The notes under the pieces were generated by a model. The model did no database searches and was not told the DNA's origin. It saw only the letters and a list, made by a program, of their open reading frames with translations. A stretch of 64,000 nt of DNA from Coriobacteriales bacterium OH1046 (lineage in GTDB: Bacteria > Actinomycetota > Coriobacteriia > Coriobacteriales > Atopobiaceae), in assembly GCA_004010535.1 (NCBI GenBank), contig RQYE01000008.1, positions 1-64,000 of the forward strand, written 5' to 3'. Positions within the stretch are counted from its first letter, which is position 1; every line of letters starts with the position of its first letter. The position numbers and the translations under genes are program-made. Positions 17,405 to 26,065 of this stretch are shown here, piece after piece.

Positions 17405-18682
17405 TCAAACGAGGAGCCTTGCGAGGAAGCCTTCGATAATTCCCCAGAGCGAGAAATCCTGACCGCCGTATACCAGCATCCAAGACTGAATGGTGCTGTT
17501 GAAGAAGTACGCTCCTAATCCGACAAGGACAACCATTACTATGCCGTTGACGGCGCACGCGATAATGGTACCGCGCCTACCGCCATAGGCATTCGCGACG
17601 ATTGCGGCACAGCCATTCTCGAAGAAGCAGGTCACAACCAGCGGGATGACGACGGTCGGGAACCGCCCTGCCGTCACGATGATGGCGATGGTCGAGGTAA
17701 TCATCGCCGTGATGAATCCGATAATGAGCGAATTGGGCGCATAACCGAACAGCATGGGGCAATCGAGTGCGGGGATCGCTCCCGGAACGACCTTCTCGGC
17801 GATGCCCTTGAATGCGGGGACGATCTCCGCGATGAGCATGCGCACGCCCTGAAGCATGATCGTCATACCGACACCGAAATAGATCGCGTGCGTAAAAAGA
17901 TAGGTAAAGAAGCCGGTACCGCCCTCGGCAAAGCCCCAGACCTCACCGGGGATGAGGCCGTTGGCGAGGAGAATAAGGTAGAGGATCGCATAGACCACGG
18001 CAATGGAGATGGAACCCGTGATAGGCACCTCACGCAGGAAGCCGAGGGATTTGGGCACCTCGATCTTCTCGCAGCTGTCATTCGGATCACCGACGAGCTT
18101 GGCAATTCCCGCGGAGATGAGCGAGAGCGTAGTCGTGGGATGGCCGATAGTGAAGTCATCCTTACCGGTGACCTTCCTAACGAGCGGGTGCATCAGGTTA
18201 GGGGCAACCACAAAATAAGCAGCTGAGAATACCGCTGCGAGGCCGATGAGTTTGCCACCGGTAAGACCGGCATCCACACCCGCTGCGATGAAGACGAACG
18301 GATACCAGTAGAGCATGTGCCCGGTGAGGAACACCGATTTCCACTTAGTGAATCGCGCAACAAGAAGATTGATGGCGAATGCGATGATCATGACTATGCC
18401 GATCTGCGTTCCATAGGCACCACCGATGTCCACGGAAGACGCAGCTGGCGCAGCCTCAGGTAGAAGGGCTCTGAACGCTGCCGATATGCCATCGATAGAG
18501 TTGCCAATGATGAGGCCCGTGCCCGCGTTGAGTACGAAGAAGCCCACGGCGGTCATGATCGTCCCGCGAATGATGTCGGATACAGCTTTCTTCTGGAGGA
18601 TCAGGCCGATCAAGGCCACAAGCGCCAAGAAGATCGCCCCCTGGCCGAAGATCTCGTTGATGATGAAGCTGAGTATCGCCAT
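17405..18682 (-). CDS. UlaA/SgaT-type PTS EIIC permease
   Basis: Membrane component of a PTS of the ascorbate superfamily, 425 aa with around ten or more transmembrane segments. It carries the sugar across the membrane while EIIB donates phosphate. Family-like stretches are GTIMTAVGFFVLNAGTGLI, DCPMLFGYAPNSLIIGF and FFENGCAAIVANAYGGRRG. The ATG at 18682 has GGAAGGGG just upstream; an in-frame start five codons earlier has none. EIIB lies 51 nt upstream. Ascorbate is the archetypal substrate, but relatives with SIS partners move other sugars, so I leave the substrate open. Confidence 0.85.
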   Translation of the reverse strand: MAILSFIINEIFGQGAIFLALVALIGLILQKKAVSDIIRGTIMTAVGFFVLNAGTGLIIGNSIDGISAAFRALLPEAAPAASSVDIGGAYGTQIGIVMIIAFAINLLVARFTKWKSVFLTGHMLYWYPFVFIAAGVDAGLTGGKLIGLAAVFSAAYFVVAPNLMHPLVRKVTGKDDFTIGHPTTTLSLISAGIAKLVGDPNDSCEKIEVPKSLGFLREVPITGSISIAVVYAILYLILLANGLIPGEVWGFAEGGTGFFTYLFTHAIYFGVGMTIMLQGVRMLIAEIVPAFKGIAEKVVPGAIPALDCPMLFGYAPNSLIIGFITAMITSTIAIIVTAGRFPTVVIPLVVTCFFENGCAAIVANAYGGRRGTIIACAVNGIVMVVLVGLGAYFFNSTIQSWMLVYGGQDFSLWGIIEGFLARLLV

Positions 18683-18733
18683 AGTAACCCCTTCCAATCG
18701 TGGTGTTTCGCCATAGGCTCGCAGCTGCCGGGC

Positions 18734-19015
18734 TCATCCGAGAGAACCCAAATACGCAAGCGTCTTCTCTTCGAGCTCAGCACTGTCCATGAGATCGTCG
18801 ATCACGACGATCCCAACATCCGCCCGATCACGGATACGCTCGGCGAGCTCTTTGGAGATGAAGATCACGTCGCATGGATTGCTAAGGCATGTTCCCACGT
18901 CTCCCGTGAAGGTTTCCGCCTCCAACCCATGCTTCCTGAGCACATCATCTAGGGCCATGCGCAGCATCAGCGATGACCCGCACCCGAACCCGCATACACA
19001 CTGTATTTTTTGCAC
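18734..19015 (-). CDS. PTS EIIB component (UlaB-like)
   Basis: Small phosphocarrier of 93 aa. The N-terminal strand and P-loop VCGFGCGSSLM carries the phosphorylated cysteine, most likely Cys8. The start codon is GTG at 19015, with GGAGGGG upstream at good spacing. It takes phosphate from EIIA, whose gene is 18 nt upstream, and passes it to the sugar bound by EIIC. Confidence 0.87.
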   Translation of the reverse strand: MQKIQCVCGFGCGSSLMLRMALDDVLRKHGLEAETFTGDVGTCLSNPCDVIFISKELAERIRDRADVGIVVIDDLMDSAELEEKTLAYLGSLG

Positions 19016-19033
19016 CGTATCCCCTCCTTCCCC

Positions 19034-19468
19034 TTAACCGTTGATGAGCTGATACAGCTCTCCCCTCGACTCCGCCCGAGAAAGCTTGCCAATCATGTTG
19101 TCCTTCATGAGAACCGAAGCGATCCTGCCGAGCCCCCCGAGATGAAAGGCCCTATCCGTGCAGGCGAGACACATAACAACGTTCACCGGGCCTTTCGTAC
19201 TACCGAAGTCCACAGGAGCCTTCAGTGTGATAAGCGACACAGAGTCCCTTTTCACCAAATCGCTCGGCGCAGCGTGTGCGAGTGCGAAACCCGATGTGAG
19301 TACGATGTAGGGGCCGTATTCCTCGACGCTGCCGATCATATCGTCGATATAGGCGGGGTCGATTGCTCCGCTTTCTGCGAGAGGCACGCCTGCAGCGCGA
19401 ATCGCCTCCTGCCAGTCTCCTGCAGCAACCTTGGCCTTGATATGCTTCATAGGTACGAGCTCCGGCAT
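19034..19468 (-). CDS. PTS EIIA component (UlaC/mannitol-fructose type)
   Basis: A 144-aa EIIA domain protein that accepts phosphate from HPr on His65 in SGFALAHAAPSD, followed by VDFGSTKGPVNVVMCLA, typical of the EIIA-2 fold. ATG preceded by AAGGAAGAGG. Lies 17 nt after the PRD regulator gene and 18 nt before EIIB, so regulator, A, B, C and SIS genes form one operon. Confidence 0.87.
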   Translation of the reverse strand: MPELVPMKHIKAKVAAGDWQEAIRAAGVPLAESGAIDPAYIDDMIGSVEEYGPYIVLTSGFALAHAAPSDLVKRDSVSLITLKAPVDFGSTKGPVNVVMCLACTDRAFHLGGLGRIASVLMKDNMIGKLSRAESRGELYQLING

Positions 19469-19485
19469 CCGCCTCTTCCTTTCCT

Positions 19486-21423
19486 TTAGTTGTGCAGGTT
19501 CGCGATAATCTCCTTGGTGACGAAGTCCTGCGCGAGCACGCGTCGATTCGCATCCTTCGAGAAGATATCGACAAGGTCGAGAAGGATGGTCTTCTCACGA
19601 TTCTTCACGCCGAGCACAACGATGGTACGCACGAGCTTCGCCCCCCTATCACCGAAGACGACGGGGTTCCTCAGTACAAGAAGGGCGCTGCAATCCTCGT
19701 GGATGCCATCTTCCGTGCCTGCATGGACGAAGGCCGTCTCGGGCAGCAGAACCATATACGTTCCCAGCTCGATAACGGCATCGGTCATGCAACCCACATA
19801 ACGGGACTCGAGCTTCCCCTTGCGAATGAGCGGCTCGGCGGCAATGCGGATCGCTTCCTTCCATGATGGAACGGCATCGAGAATGCGCATATCCCCGATA
19901 TCCATGAGCTCATGGAGGTAGGTTTTGCCCCGATTCCTCTCAACTAGCATGCAATAGCCTCGCATGAAGCTGCTGCACATCTTGGCATAGGAGATCTGGT
20001 AGAGCTGAGAACGGATCAGCTCGGCATCATCCTTGTGGAGAAGCGGGCTTACCCGGAGAACCGGATACCCGTCGTAACATTCATCGGCAGTACTAATGAT
20101 GAGGTCCACGTCTCCGTTCTCAAGATAGGATTTCGCCTCCTTGCGCGAGAAAGGTCCGACGAGCTCACAGTCCGGTACCATCTGTCTGATACGAGAGAAA
20201 AGGATGGTACCCGCCGTCATCCCGAAGGGACAGACTATCATGACACGCACCGCAGATGTGACTCGAACGCTCGTCTCGTAGGCGCTCGCCACGTACATAG
20301 CTATAAAGGCGACCTCGTTCTCGTCGAACGTCACCCCATAGTCCTTCTCGCAGAGGAGGAGCTGCTGTCGGGTATACTCGTAGATAAGGGGGATGCCTAT
20401 GCGGATCTCGTCGAGAATCTCACAGGTGATGGGAACGCGGTTTCGCAGACGATAAAGCGCCACACCCAAATGGGTGCTTAATCCTGAGAGGAACCGTTGT
20501 CGCTCATCGTCTTCAATGGGATGCAGCGCCTCGAGCTTCTCCATGAGGAAGAGCGCTATGCCCCGGGCATCACCCTCATTCGCGGTACCGTCATCGGGAT
20601 ATCTCACTTTACCGTTCATAAGCAGCCAAATCAGGTAGGTTCTCTCGATGGGCTCGAGGGCAAAAGGCGATAGCGCCTTGGCATAGCGTGCATAGTCGGG
20701 CAGCTCCCCTATGGAGCGCAAGTGCTCGGGAAGAGCTCCTTGTCCGAGCATATGGCCGCATCGGGCGCGATACAGGCAGAAAGCGATGAGCAGCTCGACA
20801 AGCTCAGATTCGAAATAGCTCAACGATAGGGCCGTCTCGACGCTTTGTAGTATCGCATGCGCCTTCTCGCGATCTGCCTGTGACCGGAAAGGCAGAACGG
20901 CAATGAGCTCAACTGCAAGGGGATCCTCATCCAAGACCGCAGAGAAAGCATCCCTCACAGCTACCTCGCACCCCTCGACGGACAGACCGCGGCCCCGCTC
21001 CTTATGCACGACAATCCGATGCCCAGCCAACAGCCTCTCGACATCCGGAAAGGCTTTCACAACAGATTGGCGGCTGATCCGGCAGGCCTCGGCAAGAGAT
21101 GCATAGGTACTGTTTTCCTGCACGAGAAGGAAGGCGGCCATTGCGGGAACGCAATCGGATGCAGATACGCTCCTCGCCCCTTCAAGCTTCGCGAGAATGG
21201 CGATCTTCTGCTTCTGGGCAGCTTTGATCCTCACGCCATGGCGCGGCACGGTATTCATCTCGATATCGTTAAGCTTCAGGTATGTCTTTATCGAGGAGAG
21301 ATCGTAACGGATTGTCCGTGCGCTTACATCGAATCGGGATGCAAGATCGGCAATGGTGACGTACTCATCTTTGAGCAGCAGGTATTGTATGAGGTGGATC
21401 TGTCTGTCTCCCAGAGAAACCAT
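19486..21423 (-). CDS. PRD-containing PTS-regulated transcriptional activator
   Basis: MtlR/LicR-like regulator of 645 aa: N-terminal winged helix (IADLASRFDVSARTIRYDL near 24-42), a second HTH segment, two PTS regulation domains (about 180-400), an EIIB-like domain with a phosphorylatable Cys in MIVCPFGMTAG, and a C-terminal EIIA-like domain with FVHAGTEDG. In this family, phosphorylation of PRD, EIIB and EIIA residues by the PTS tunes DNA binding according to sugar supply. First gene of the PTS operon, hence likely autoregulatory. The start at 21423 is an ATG at the beginning of the HTH region. Confidence 0.87.
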   Translation of the reverse strand: MVSLGDRQIHLIQYLLLKDEYVTIADLASRFDVSARTIRYDLSSIKTYLKLNDIEMNTVPRHGVRIKAAQKQKIAILAKLEGARSVSASDCVPAMAAFLLVQENSTYASLAEACRISRQSVVKAFPDVERLLAGHRIVVHKERGRGLSVEGCEVAVRDAFSAVLDEDPLAVELIAVLPFRSQADREKAHAILQSVETALSLSYFESELVELLIAFCLYRARCGHMLGQGALPEHLRSIGELPDYARYAKALSPFALEPIERTYLIWLLMNGKVRYPDDGTANEGDARGIALFLMEKLEALHPIEDDERQRFLSGLSTHLGVALYRLRNRVPITCEILDEIRIGIPLIYEYTRQQLLLCEKDYGVTFDENEVAFIAMYVASAYETSVRVTSAVRVMIVCPFGMTAGTILFSRIRQMVPDCELVGPFSRKEAKSYLENGDVDLIISTADECYDGYPVLRVSPLLHKDDAELIRSQLYQISYAKMCSSFMRGYCMLVERNRGKTYLHELMDIGDMRILDAVPSWKEAIRIAAEPLIRKGKLESRYVGCMTDAVIELGTYMVLLPETAFVHAGTEDGIHEDCSALLVLRNPVVFGDRGAKLVRTIVVLGVKNREKTILLDLVDIFSKDANRRVLAQDFVTKEIIANLHN

Positions 21424-21581
21424 CGCATCCCCCTGTTCGGCTTCATCTTAAGTGGCAGAAAACGGCTTTTCAATCACATAAGCTTGCACCGATTGCGGCA
21501 ACTTTCAGATTAATGGGAGATGGGATTTCATCCACGTATTTAGAGGGCGAGATTCCTTTCCGGGACGCTCCCGACTGCATC

Positions 21582-21962
21582 CTAGCCGAAAACAGCTTCG
21601 GTCTCGGGCTCGGTAAGCGATGCGTCCTCGTACTTTGCCACGCGCCCGCCATCGATCACGCCGGGCCAGTTGAGACCGTAGGCGAAGTAGCAGAGTTGCC
21701 CTTCGAGTCGACGTGGCAGTCCATGTCACGCGGCACATCCTCAAGCTGAGTCTCGACGGCATCCATGCTCGCAAGCTGTTAAGGCCTCGCCAGCCATATC
21801 CTCGTCGATGGCAAGCTCGAAGTACGGGTCGAATTTGTCTATGAAGCTGCCGACGACGCCGGGAGACGTAAGCCTCGAGCTTGTTGCCGAGACCGCCCTC
21901 GTTGAGAACATCGTTGCCCTTACCCTTGAGCACGACGATGGGCTTCTCAACGGTCTCGAGGG
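21582..21962 (-). pseudogene. Remnant of a GH3 glycosidase C-terminus
   Basis: Read on the minus strand across at least two frame changes and a stop codon, pieces match the end of the intact GH3 enzyme at 59651. QLEDVPRDMDCHVDSKGNS corresponds to QLEDTSRDMDVYVDADGNA, and FAYGLNWPGVIDGGRVAKYE to FGFGLNYAGKIEDERTAKYC. Further upstream, VVLKGKGNDVLNEGG and FIDKFDPYFELAIDEDMAGE are in other frames and less certain. No catalytic barrel remains. It lies in the 600-nt gap between the PTS regulator and a small lipoprotein gene; the rest of that gap (21424-21581) shows nothing. Confidence 0.65.
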
Positions 21963-21970
21963 CGAAGAAA

Positions 21971-21992
21971 GACCGGCCCCGTAGGGCCGGCC
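21971..21992 (-). terminator. Terminator after the small lipoprotein gene
   Basis: On the minus strand a 9-bp stem (GGCCGGCCC with GGGCCGGTC, one G-T pair) is followed by TTTCTT, 35 nt past the stop codon at 22027. Confidence 0.65.
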
Positions 21993-22026
21993 TTTCCGGA
22001 AGGAAGGACTATCTGCGCTGGATTGC

Positions 22027-22506
22027 CTAGCCGTAGAAATCGAAGTTGATGATCTCGAAATCGGCGATGCCGAAATCGGCGGCGTTCCCGCTCAACTTAG
22101 CGGTATCGACCACGGTGAGGATGATGTCGCCGGAGTCAAGATGCAGGGTTACCGACTCCTCGGTGCCATCCCAAGTGCCGGAACCAGACGGCAGGTCGGC
22201 ATGGGCCTCAAGCGGGGTGACCTCGACGGTGCCGTCCTCGGCGAAGACGACGTCGAGCATCGGCTCGTTACCGCCGGCATTGCCGTAGACGGTCTGGCCG
22301 GTAACCTCGACCGAACCTCTCCACTGGCCCGTATAGAAACCGGCGGCATCGAAGGTGCCGTCGGCGGGCGCGGACTGCGTGGTGCCGGAGCCGCCGTTAT
22401 CGGAGTCGGCAGGCGTGGTGGTGCCGGAGCCGCCACCATTGCAGGCGGCCAGGGTAAGTGCCAGGGCCGCTGCACCCAGAAGCTTCGCAAGCTTGCCATC
22501 GATCAT
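22027..22506 (-). CDS. Small secreted lipoprotein of unknown function
   Basis: A 159-aa lipoprotein: signal peptide of about 21 residues with lipobox LTLAAC (lipidated Cys22), then a low-complexity Gly/Ser/Thr linker (about 23-55) and a folded C-terminal part rich in alternating polar and hydrophobic strands (YTGQWRGSVEVTGQ and GTEESVTLHLDSGDIILTVV). I cannot assign a family; it looks like a small beta-sandwich or lipocalin-like domain. It sits between decayed GH3 and kinase fragments, so it may be the survivor of a former carbohydrate-response locus. ATG has AAGGAGAG upstream; an AT-rich TATATATAG stretch about 80 nt upstream may be its -10 region. Confidence 0.75.
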   Translation of the reverse strand: MIDGKLAKLLGAAALALTLAACNGGGSGTTTPADSDNGGSGTTQSAPADGTFDAAGFYTGQWRGSVEVTGQTVYGNAGGNEPMLDVVFAEDGTVEVTPLEAHADLPSGSGTWDGTEESVTLHLDSGDIILTVVDTAKLSGNAADFGIADFEIINFDFYG

Positions 22507-22822
22507 GTTTCTCTCCTTGTCTTTCCACCCGTATAGGGGCTTTGCCTCTCAGTTCTGCCCTTCGACAGCCTTGCTATATATACTATTGAACCGCAAATGC
22601 GCCCGCTTGTCCTGTTTCGTCGTAAACTGTCCATATCTCAGCGCAACCTGTACGGCAGTATGGAGGTCACGCGATGCATCGCGTTCCATCCATCGAGGAC
22701 AACCGGGACGACGAGAGCATCCTGAGTCCCTGTGCCGAGCGCTACGCCTACGGGACGGGTCTCGACCCCTCCATCACCTAGAAGACGAGCACCTTCGATC
22801 TGGTGGAGGGAGACGAAGCAGG
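22507..22822. other. Non-coding spacer with decayed sequence
   Basis: Holds the probable promoter of the lipoprotein gene and then sequence without a supported gene. A short plus-strand frame, 22674-22782, starts well but ends at TAG after 35 codons and matches nothing I recognise; it may be an eroded upstream part of the kinase remnant that follows. Confidence 0.4.
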
Positions 22823-23032
22823 ACGGGCGATAGCCCGCTTGACGTGATCCTTACCGAGAAAAGCCTGCTATGCCGCCGCGTGGGGATCGCCTTATCGTGC
22901 ATCGCTGACGGCCATGCGTTCGATTTCATGGCTGCTCCCGACATCTACACGTTCGTGGGCAACGCCATCGCTGCCGTCTCAGACATCGATGGGGATGTCT
23001 TCCATGTGGATATCCTCATCCCGCAGAGCTGA
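22823..23032 (+). pseudogene. Fragment of a LytTR-partner histidine kinase
   Basis: A 69-codon open end whose translation matches the two intact kinases here: TGDSPLDVILTEKSLL corresponds to TGNTALDTVLTEKSLL (62194 gene), and GIALSCIADGHAFDFMAAPD to GVALSCMADGAALSFMAPAD (11904 gene). After VGNAIAAV about 60 residues of the ATPase domain are missing and the frame jumps to the terminal strand DVFHVDILIPQS. No start codon, transmembrane region or histidine box is left. The following 216 nt up to 23248 hold no gene I can see. Confidence 0.7.
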
Positions 23033-23248
23033 GCCGCCTGGCAAACGGCTGACCGCCTGCTTCGCGGACCCGTGGATTCTGTGTCGAAATGATGGCATTG
23101 TCTCATGACATACCCCCGCATATGCCTCGCTCCGATTGAAACCAACCGTTCGCGAGGAGGCACATTTGCCCATCCATAATGCGGATAGGCTCCAAGATGT
23201 ACACATCCCGCGCCCTATGGCCGGGGAAGCCGACCCAAGGAGGTTTTC

Positions 23249-24286
23249 ATGATCAACCGGGAGAAGATTCGCGTCGTCCAGTACGGGTGTGGTTTGATGT
23301 CCAAGATGATCGTCCGCAATCTCTACGATCACGGCGCTGAGGTCGTGGGGGCCATCGACGTCAACCCCGACGTCGTGGGCAAAGATCTCGGCGATGCGCT
23401 CGACCTTGGATTCAAGACCGGCGTGGTCATCTCATCCGACGCCGACAAGGTACTCGACGAGACCGACCCCGATATCGCCATCCTCACGCTCATGTCGTTC
23501 ATCTCGGATATCTATCCCATGGCCGAGAAATGCCTGTCCCGCGGCATCGACGTCATTACCACCTGCGAGGAGGCCACCTACCCTTGGACGACGAGCTCCG
23601 CACTCACCAACAAGCTCGACGCGCTCGCCAAGGAGAACGGCTGCACCATGGTGGGTTCCGGCATGGAGGACGTGTTCTGGGTCAACTCCATCGGCATGTT
23701 CGCAGGCGGCGTGAACCGCATCGACAAGATCGTGGGCGCCGTGTCCTACAACGTCGAGGATTACGGCCTCGCTCTCGCCAATGCGCACGGCTGCGACCTC
23801 ACGCCCGAGGAGTTCGAGGCCACGCTGGCCCATCCCGAGGTCATCGAGCCCGCCTACGTGTGGAACTCCAACGAGGCGCTCGTCAACATGTTCGGCTGGA
23901 CCATCAAGAGCGTGAAGCAGGAGAACAAGCCCTTCATCGCCGAGGCAGACACGCCGTCCGCCATCGTAGGCCATGTCATCCCCGCCGGCAAGGTCATCGG
24001 CATGAGCACCGTCGTCACCACCGAGACCGTCCAAGGCCCCATCGTCGAGACCAGCCAGATCGGCAAGATCTACGGCCCTGATGACGGCGACCTCTGCACG
24101 TGGCGTATCGAGGGCCAGCCCGACGTGTCGTGGGAGGTACGCAAGCCCGATACTCCGGAGCACACCTGCGCCACCATCGTCAACCGCATCCCCACGGTGT
24201 TGAACGCCCCCGCCGGCTACATCACCCTCGAGAAGCTCGAGCCGCTGCAGTACCTCAGCTATCCCATGCACCTCTACGTAGAGTAG
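23249..24286 (+). CDS. DapB-like NAD(P)-dependent dehydrogenase
   Basis: A 345-aa soluble oxidoreductase of the dihydrodipicolinate reductase-like group (COG3804), related to 2,4-diaminopentanoate dehydrogenase. The Rossmann start is [20 protein letters not shown] near residues 7-26, followed by an acidic strand end, [17 protein letters not shown], and [13 protein letters not shown]. True DapB is about 250 aa; this length and sequence instead fit the amino-acid-dehydrogenase branch, which acts in fermentation of amino acids such as ornithine. The ATG has AAGGAGG seven nt upstream. No ornithine-pathway neighbours are present, so the substrate is open. Confidence 0.75.
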   Translation: MINREKIRVVQYGCGLMSKMIVRNLYDHGAEVVGAIDVNPDVVGKDLGDALDLGFKTGVVISSDADKVLDETDPDIAILTLMSFISDIYPMAEKCLSRGIDVITTCEEATYPWTTSSALTNKLDALAKENGCTMVGSGMEDVFWVNSIGMFAGGVNRIDKIVGAVSYNVEDYGLALANAHGCDLTPEEFEATLAHPEVIEPAYVWNSNEALVNMFGWTIKSVKQENKPFIAEADTPSAIVGHVIPAGKVIGMSTVVTTETVQGPIVETSQIGKIYGPDDGDLCTWRIEGQPDVSWEVRKPDTPEHTCATIVNRIPTVLNAPAGYITLEKLEPLQYLSYPMHLYVE

Positions 24287-24388
24287 CGTTTCTCGTATAC
24301 CGAGCGGTGCGGGCCCGGAGTGATCCAGGCCCGTCGTATCCAAAGCGTCGGCGATTGCTTTCCATGTATCCACGCGATGCTGTCTTAC

Positions 24389-24539
24389 TGGCGAATTATT
24401 CCGCTTTTCTGCCGTTTTTATGTGTATGTTTGTCATCGGACGAAAAGGGAGCCATCATTTCCGCAGATAAACAATGGGGTAATCGATACCCCTCTTTTCA
24501 TGAGGCCCAGATTCGGCAGAAAAGCGGGATAATTCGCCA
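24389..24539. repeat. 151-bp foldback element with 26-bp terminal inverted repeats
   Basis: The left arm at 24389-24414 (TGGCGAATTATTCCGCTTTT then CTGCCG) and the reverse complement of 24514-24539 differ at one of 26 positions. The interior is AT-richer than the surroundings and contains a smaller palindrome, GGGGTAATCGATACCCC, near 24476-24492. No coding frame. This fills most of the 315-nt gap between the dehydrogenase and YwaF-like genes. The size and long arms resemble a MITE; no flanking target duplication is obvious. Confidence 0.75.
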
Positions 24540-24601
24540 CGCTGGCGTTTTCGCGTGACGCGAACTCTCCCTGCTGCAGATCGACGCACTACCATTGGCA
24601 T

Positions 24602-25366
24602 ATGGACATCATGACCGCGATAGCCGATTTCCTGACGCCGCTGCCCGTGTGGACCGAGCGCGGCGAGATCCTCATGCCGCTCTTCGGCAGGGAACATCGA
24701 GTATGGCTCATCATCTGCCTGCTTCTGGGCATCGGCCTGGTCCGGACGCGCCAGCTGCTCGCACACGATCGCAGGATGCGCCGACGCCTCGACCTCGCCG
24801 TGGCGATGGCACCGCTCGTGCTGCTCACTATCCACATCATCTCGATACTCGTATACGGTGCCTTCAATGCAAGCTGCCTGCCGCTGCACATCTGCAACCT
24901 CTGCGAGGTGCTGGTGCTCGTATACGCGCTCACGGGAAATGAGCCCGTGGGGTCGGTGCTCTATGGTGTGGGCACCGTGGGCTCGCTCGCAGCCCTTCTC
25001 TTCCCTGGCTGGACCTATGCGCCGGCCCTCTCGCTGCCGTCCGTCTGCGGCTTCATGGAGCATCTGCTCGTGCTCGCCCACATCGCCATGCAGCTCATCG
25101 ACGGCGCCATCAAACCGTCCTTCGGACGGATGTGGCAGCCCATCGCATTCACGGGTGCCTACGCCGTTGCCATCTATCCTGTGAACAAGCTCTACGGCAC
25201 CAACTTCGCCTTCATCAACTGGGCACCGCCGGACACCCCGCTCGCGCTCTGGGAAAGGATGCACGGCGATCCCGGTTATCTCGCCATCTATGCCCTCGCG
25301 TTCATCGCGCTCGAGGTCGCCCTCTTCTTGCCGTGGCGCACCACGGACGCGAGGAACGCAGGCTAG
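24602..25366 (+). CDS. YwaF/TIGR02206-like integral membrane protein
   Basis: A 254-aa protein with about seven transmembrane helices, beginning with a short acidic start and containing the family-like motif CLPLHICNLCEVLVLVYAL near residue 90 and a late YPVNKLYGTNFAFIN segment, both typical of YwaF-like proteins (TIGR02206). Function of the family is unknown. No good ribosome site precedes the ATG at 24602; the second Met (24611) is possible. The convergent PIN toxin gene overlaps its end by 4 nt (25363-25366). Confidence 0.75.
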   Translation: MDIMTAIADFLTPLPVWTERGEILMPLFGREHRVWLIICLLLGIGLVRTRQLLAHDRRMRRRLDLAVAMAPLVLLTIHIISILVYGAFNASCLPLHICNLCEVLVLVYALTGNEPVGSVLYGVGTVGSLAALLFPGWTYAPALSLPSVCGFMEHLLVLAHIAMQLIDGAIKPSFGRMWQPIAFTGAYAVAIYPVNKLYGTNFAFINWAPPDTPLALWERMHGDPGYLAIYALAFIALEVALFLPWRTTDARNAG

Positions 25367-25785
25367 CGCCCGTACCTATCCTGTTCGATCACCGCAGCTA
25401 TGAATTCCCGCGGCGTCATGCTCTTGATGGGAGAACTCGCAAACGCAGCCGTATCGCGCGTGATGATGAAGTCGGCATCGTTAGGCTCGGCGCTTGAACG
25501 CACGAGCCCATCTTCGAAATCGGGCTCGTTGGAGAGAAGCGCGTCGAGGCACTCCTCGCATCCCAAGGAGCCGATGGACAGCAGCTCCGCCAGCCACTGG
25601 ACCGCTTTGCGCGCCACAGGCTCCGAGTAGCGCTTCCCCATGATGCAATACACGTCTTTGAGGGAAGCGGATGCAGCCATCCCCCTATCTCCGCCGCCGT
25701 TGCACCACGAGAGAATCCCGCGCGCCGGCTCCGATTCGGGACGGCTGGGATCAACGGCGTCGAGTAGAACGTTGGTGTCGATCAT
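25363..25785 (-). CDS. PIN-domain ribonuclease toxin (VapC-like)
   Basis: A 140-aa PIN-domain protein, likely the toxin of a type II toxin-antitoxin pair that cleaves RNA using clustered acidic residues. MIDTNVLLDAVDP carries the first Asp (residue 3), ASASLKDVYCIMGKR a middle helix, and AEPNDADFIITRDTAAFASS the conserved C-terminal Asp cluster. Starts 4 nt after the antitoxin-like frame, the normal layout. The acidic residues look intact, so the toxin is probably active if expressed, although its antitoxin gene lacks a clear start. Confidence 0.82.
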   Translation of the reverse strand: MIDTNVLLDAVDPSRPESEPARGILSWCNGGGDRGMAASASLKDVYCIMGKRYSEPVARKAVQWLAELLSIGSLGCEECLDALLSNEPDFEDGLVRSSAEPNDADFIITRDTAAFASSPIKSMTPREFIAAVIEQDRYGR

Positions 25786-25789
25786 CAGC

Positions 25790-26065
25790 CTATACGTAGC
25801 GGCTCACCTTGGTTGCAAGAATCTCCTCATCGGACAGATGCGCATACTCCGCATGGGGCTGGGGAAGCTCGCCAAGCCATGCCTCGAACGCGGCAAAGCG
25901 CGCCTGTCGCTGGGAGAGCTTGTCATCGCGCGAGGGCGCAGCGGGAAGCTCTCCCGTTTGGGCGATCATCATCCAAACATTGTTGATGACCTCGGATGCG
26001 CTCGAACCCGCACTGCGGACGATACCATCAACCCGACTTTTGAGGTCCGCATCAGCCGGGAAATG
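25790..26065 (-). pseudogene. 5'-truncated RHH-type antitoxin
   Basis: The frame can be read from the codon after the larC stop to TAG at 25790. It begins HFPADADLKSRVDGIVRSAG, whose ADADLKSRVD part is typical residues 8-17 of RelB/ribbon-helix-helix antitoxins, but no ATG, GTG or TTG precedes this in frame: larC's TAG is the codon immediately before. The first usable codons are two ATGs at 25967-25972, which would give a 60-aa product without the DNA-binding part. The C-terminal part (AHLSDEEILATKVSRYV), expected to hold the toxin, is complete. Either a short toxin-binding-only antitoxin is made, or the gene was broken when it was joined to larC. Confidence 0.65.
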
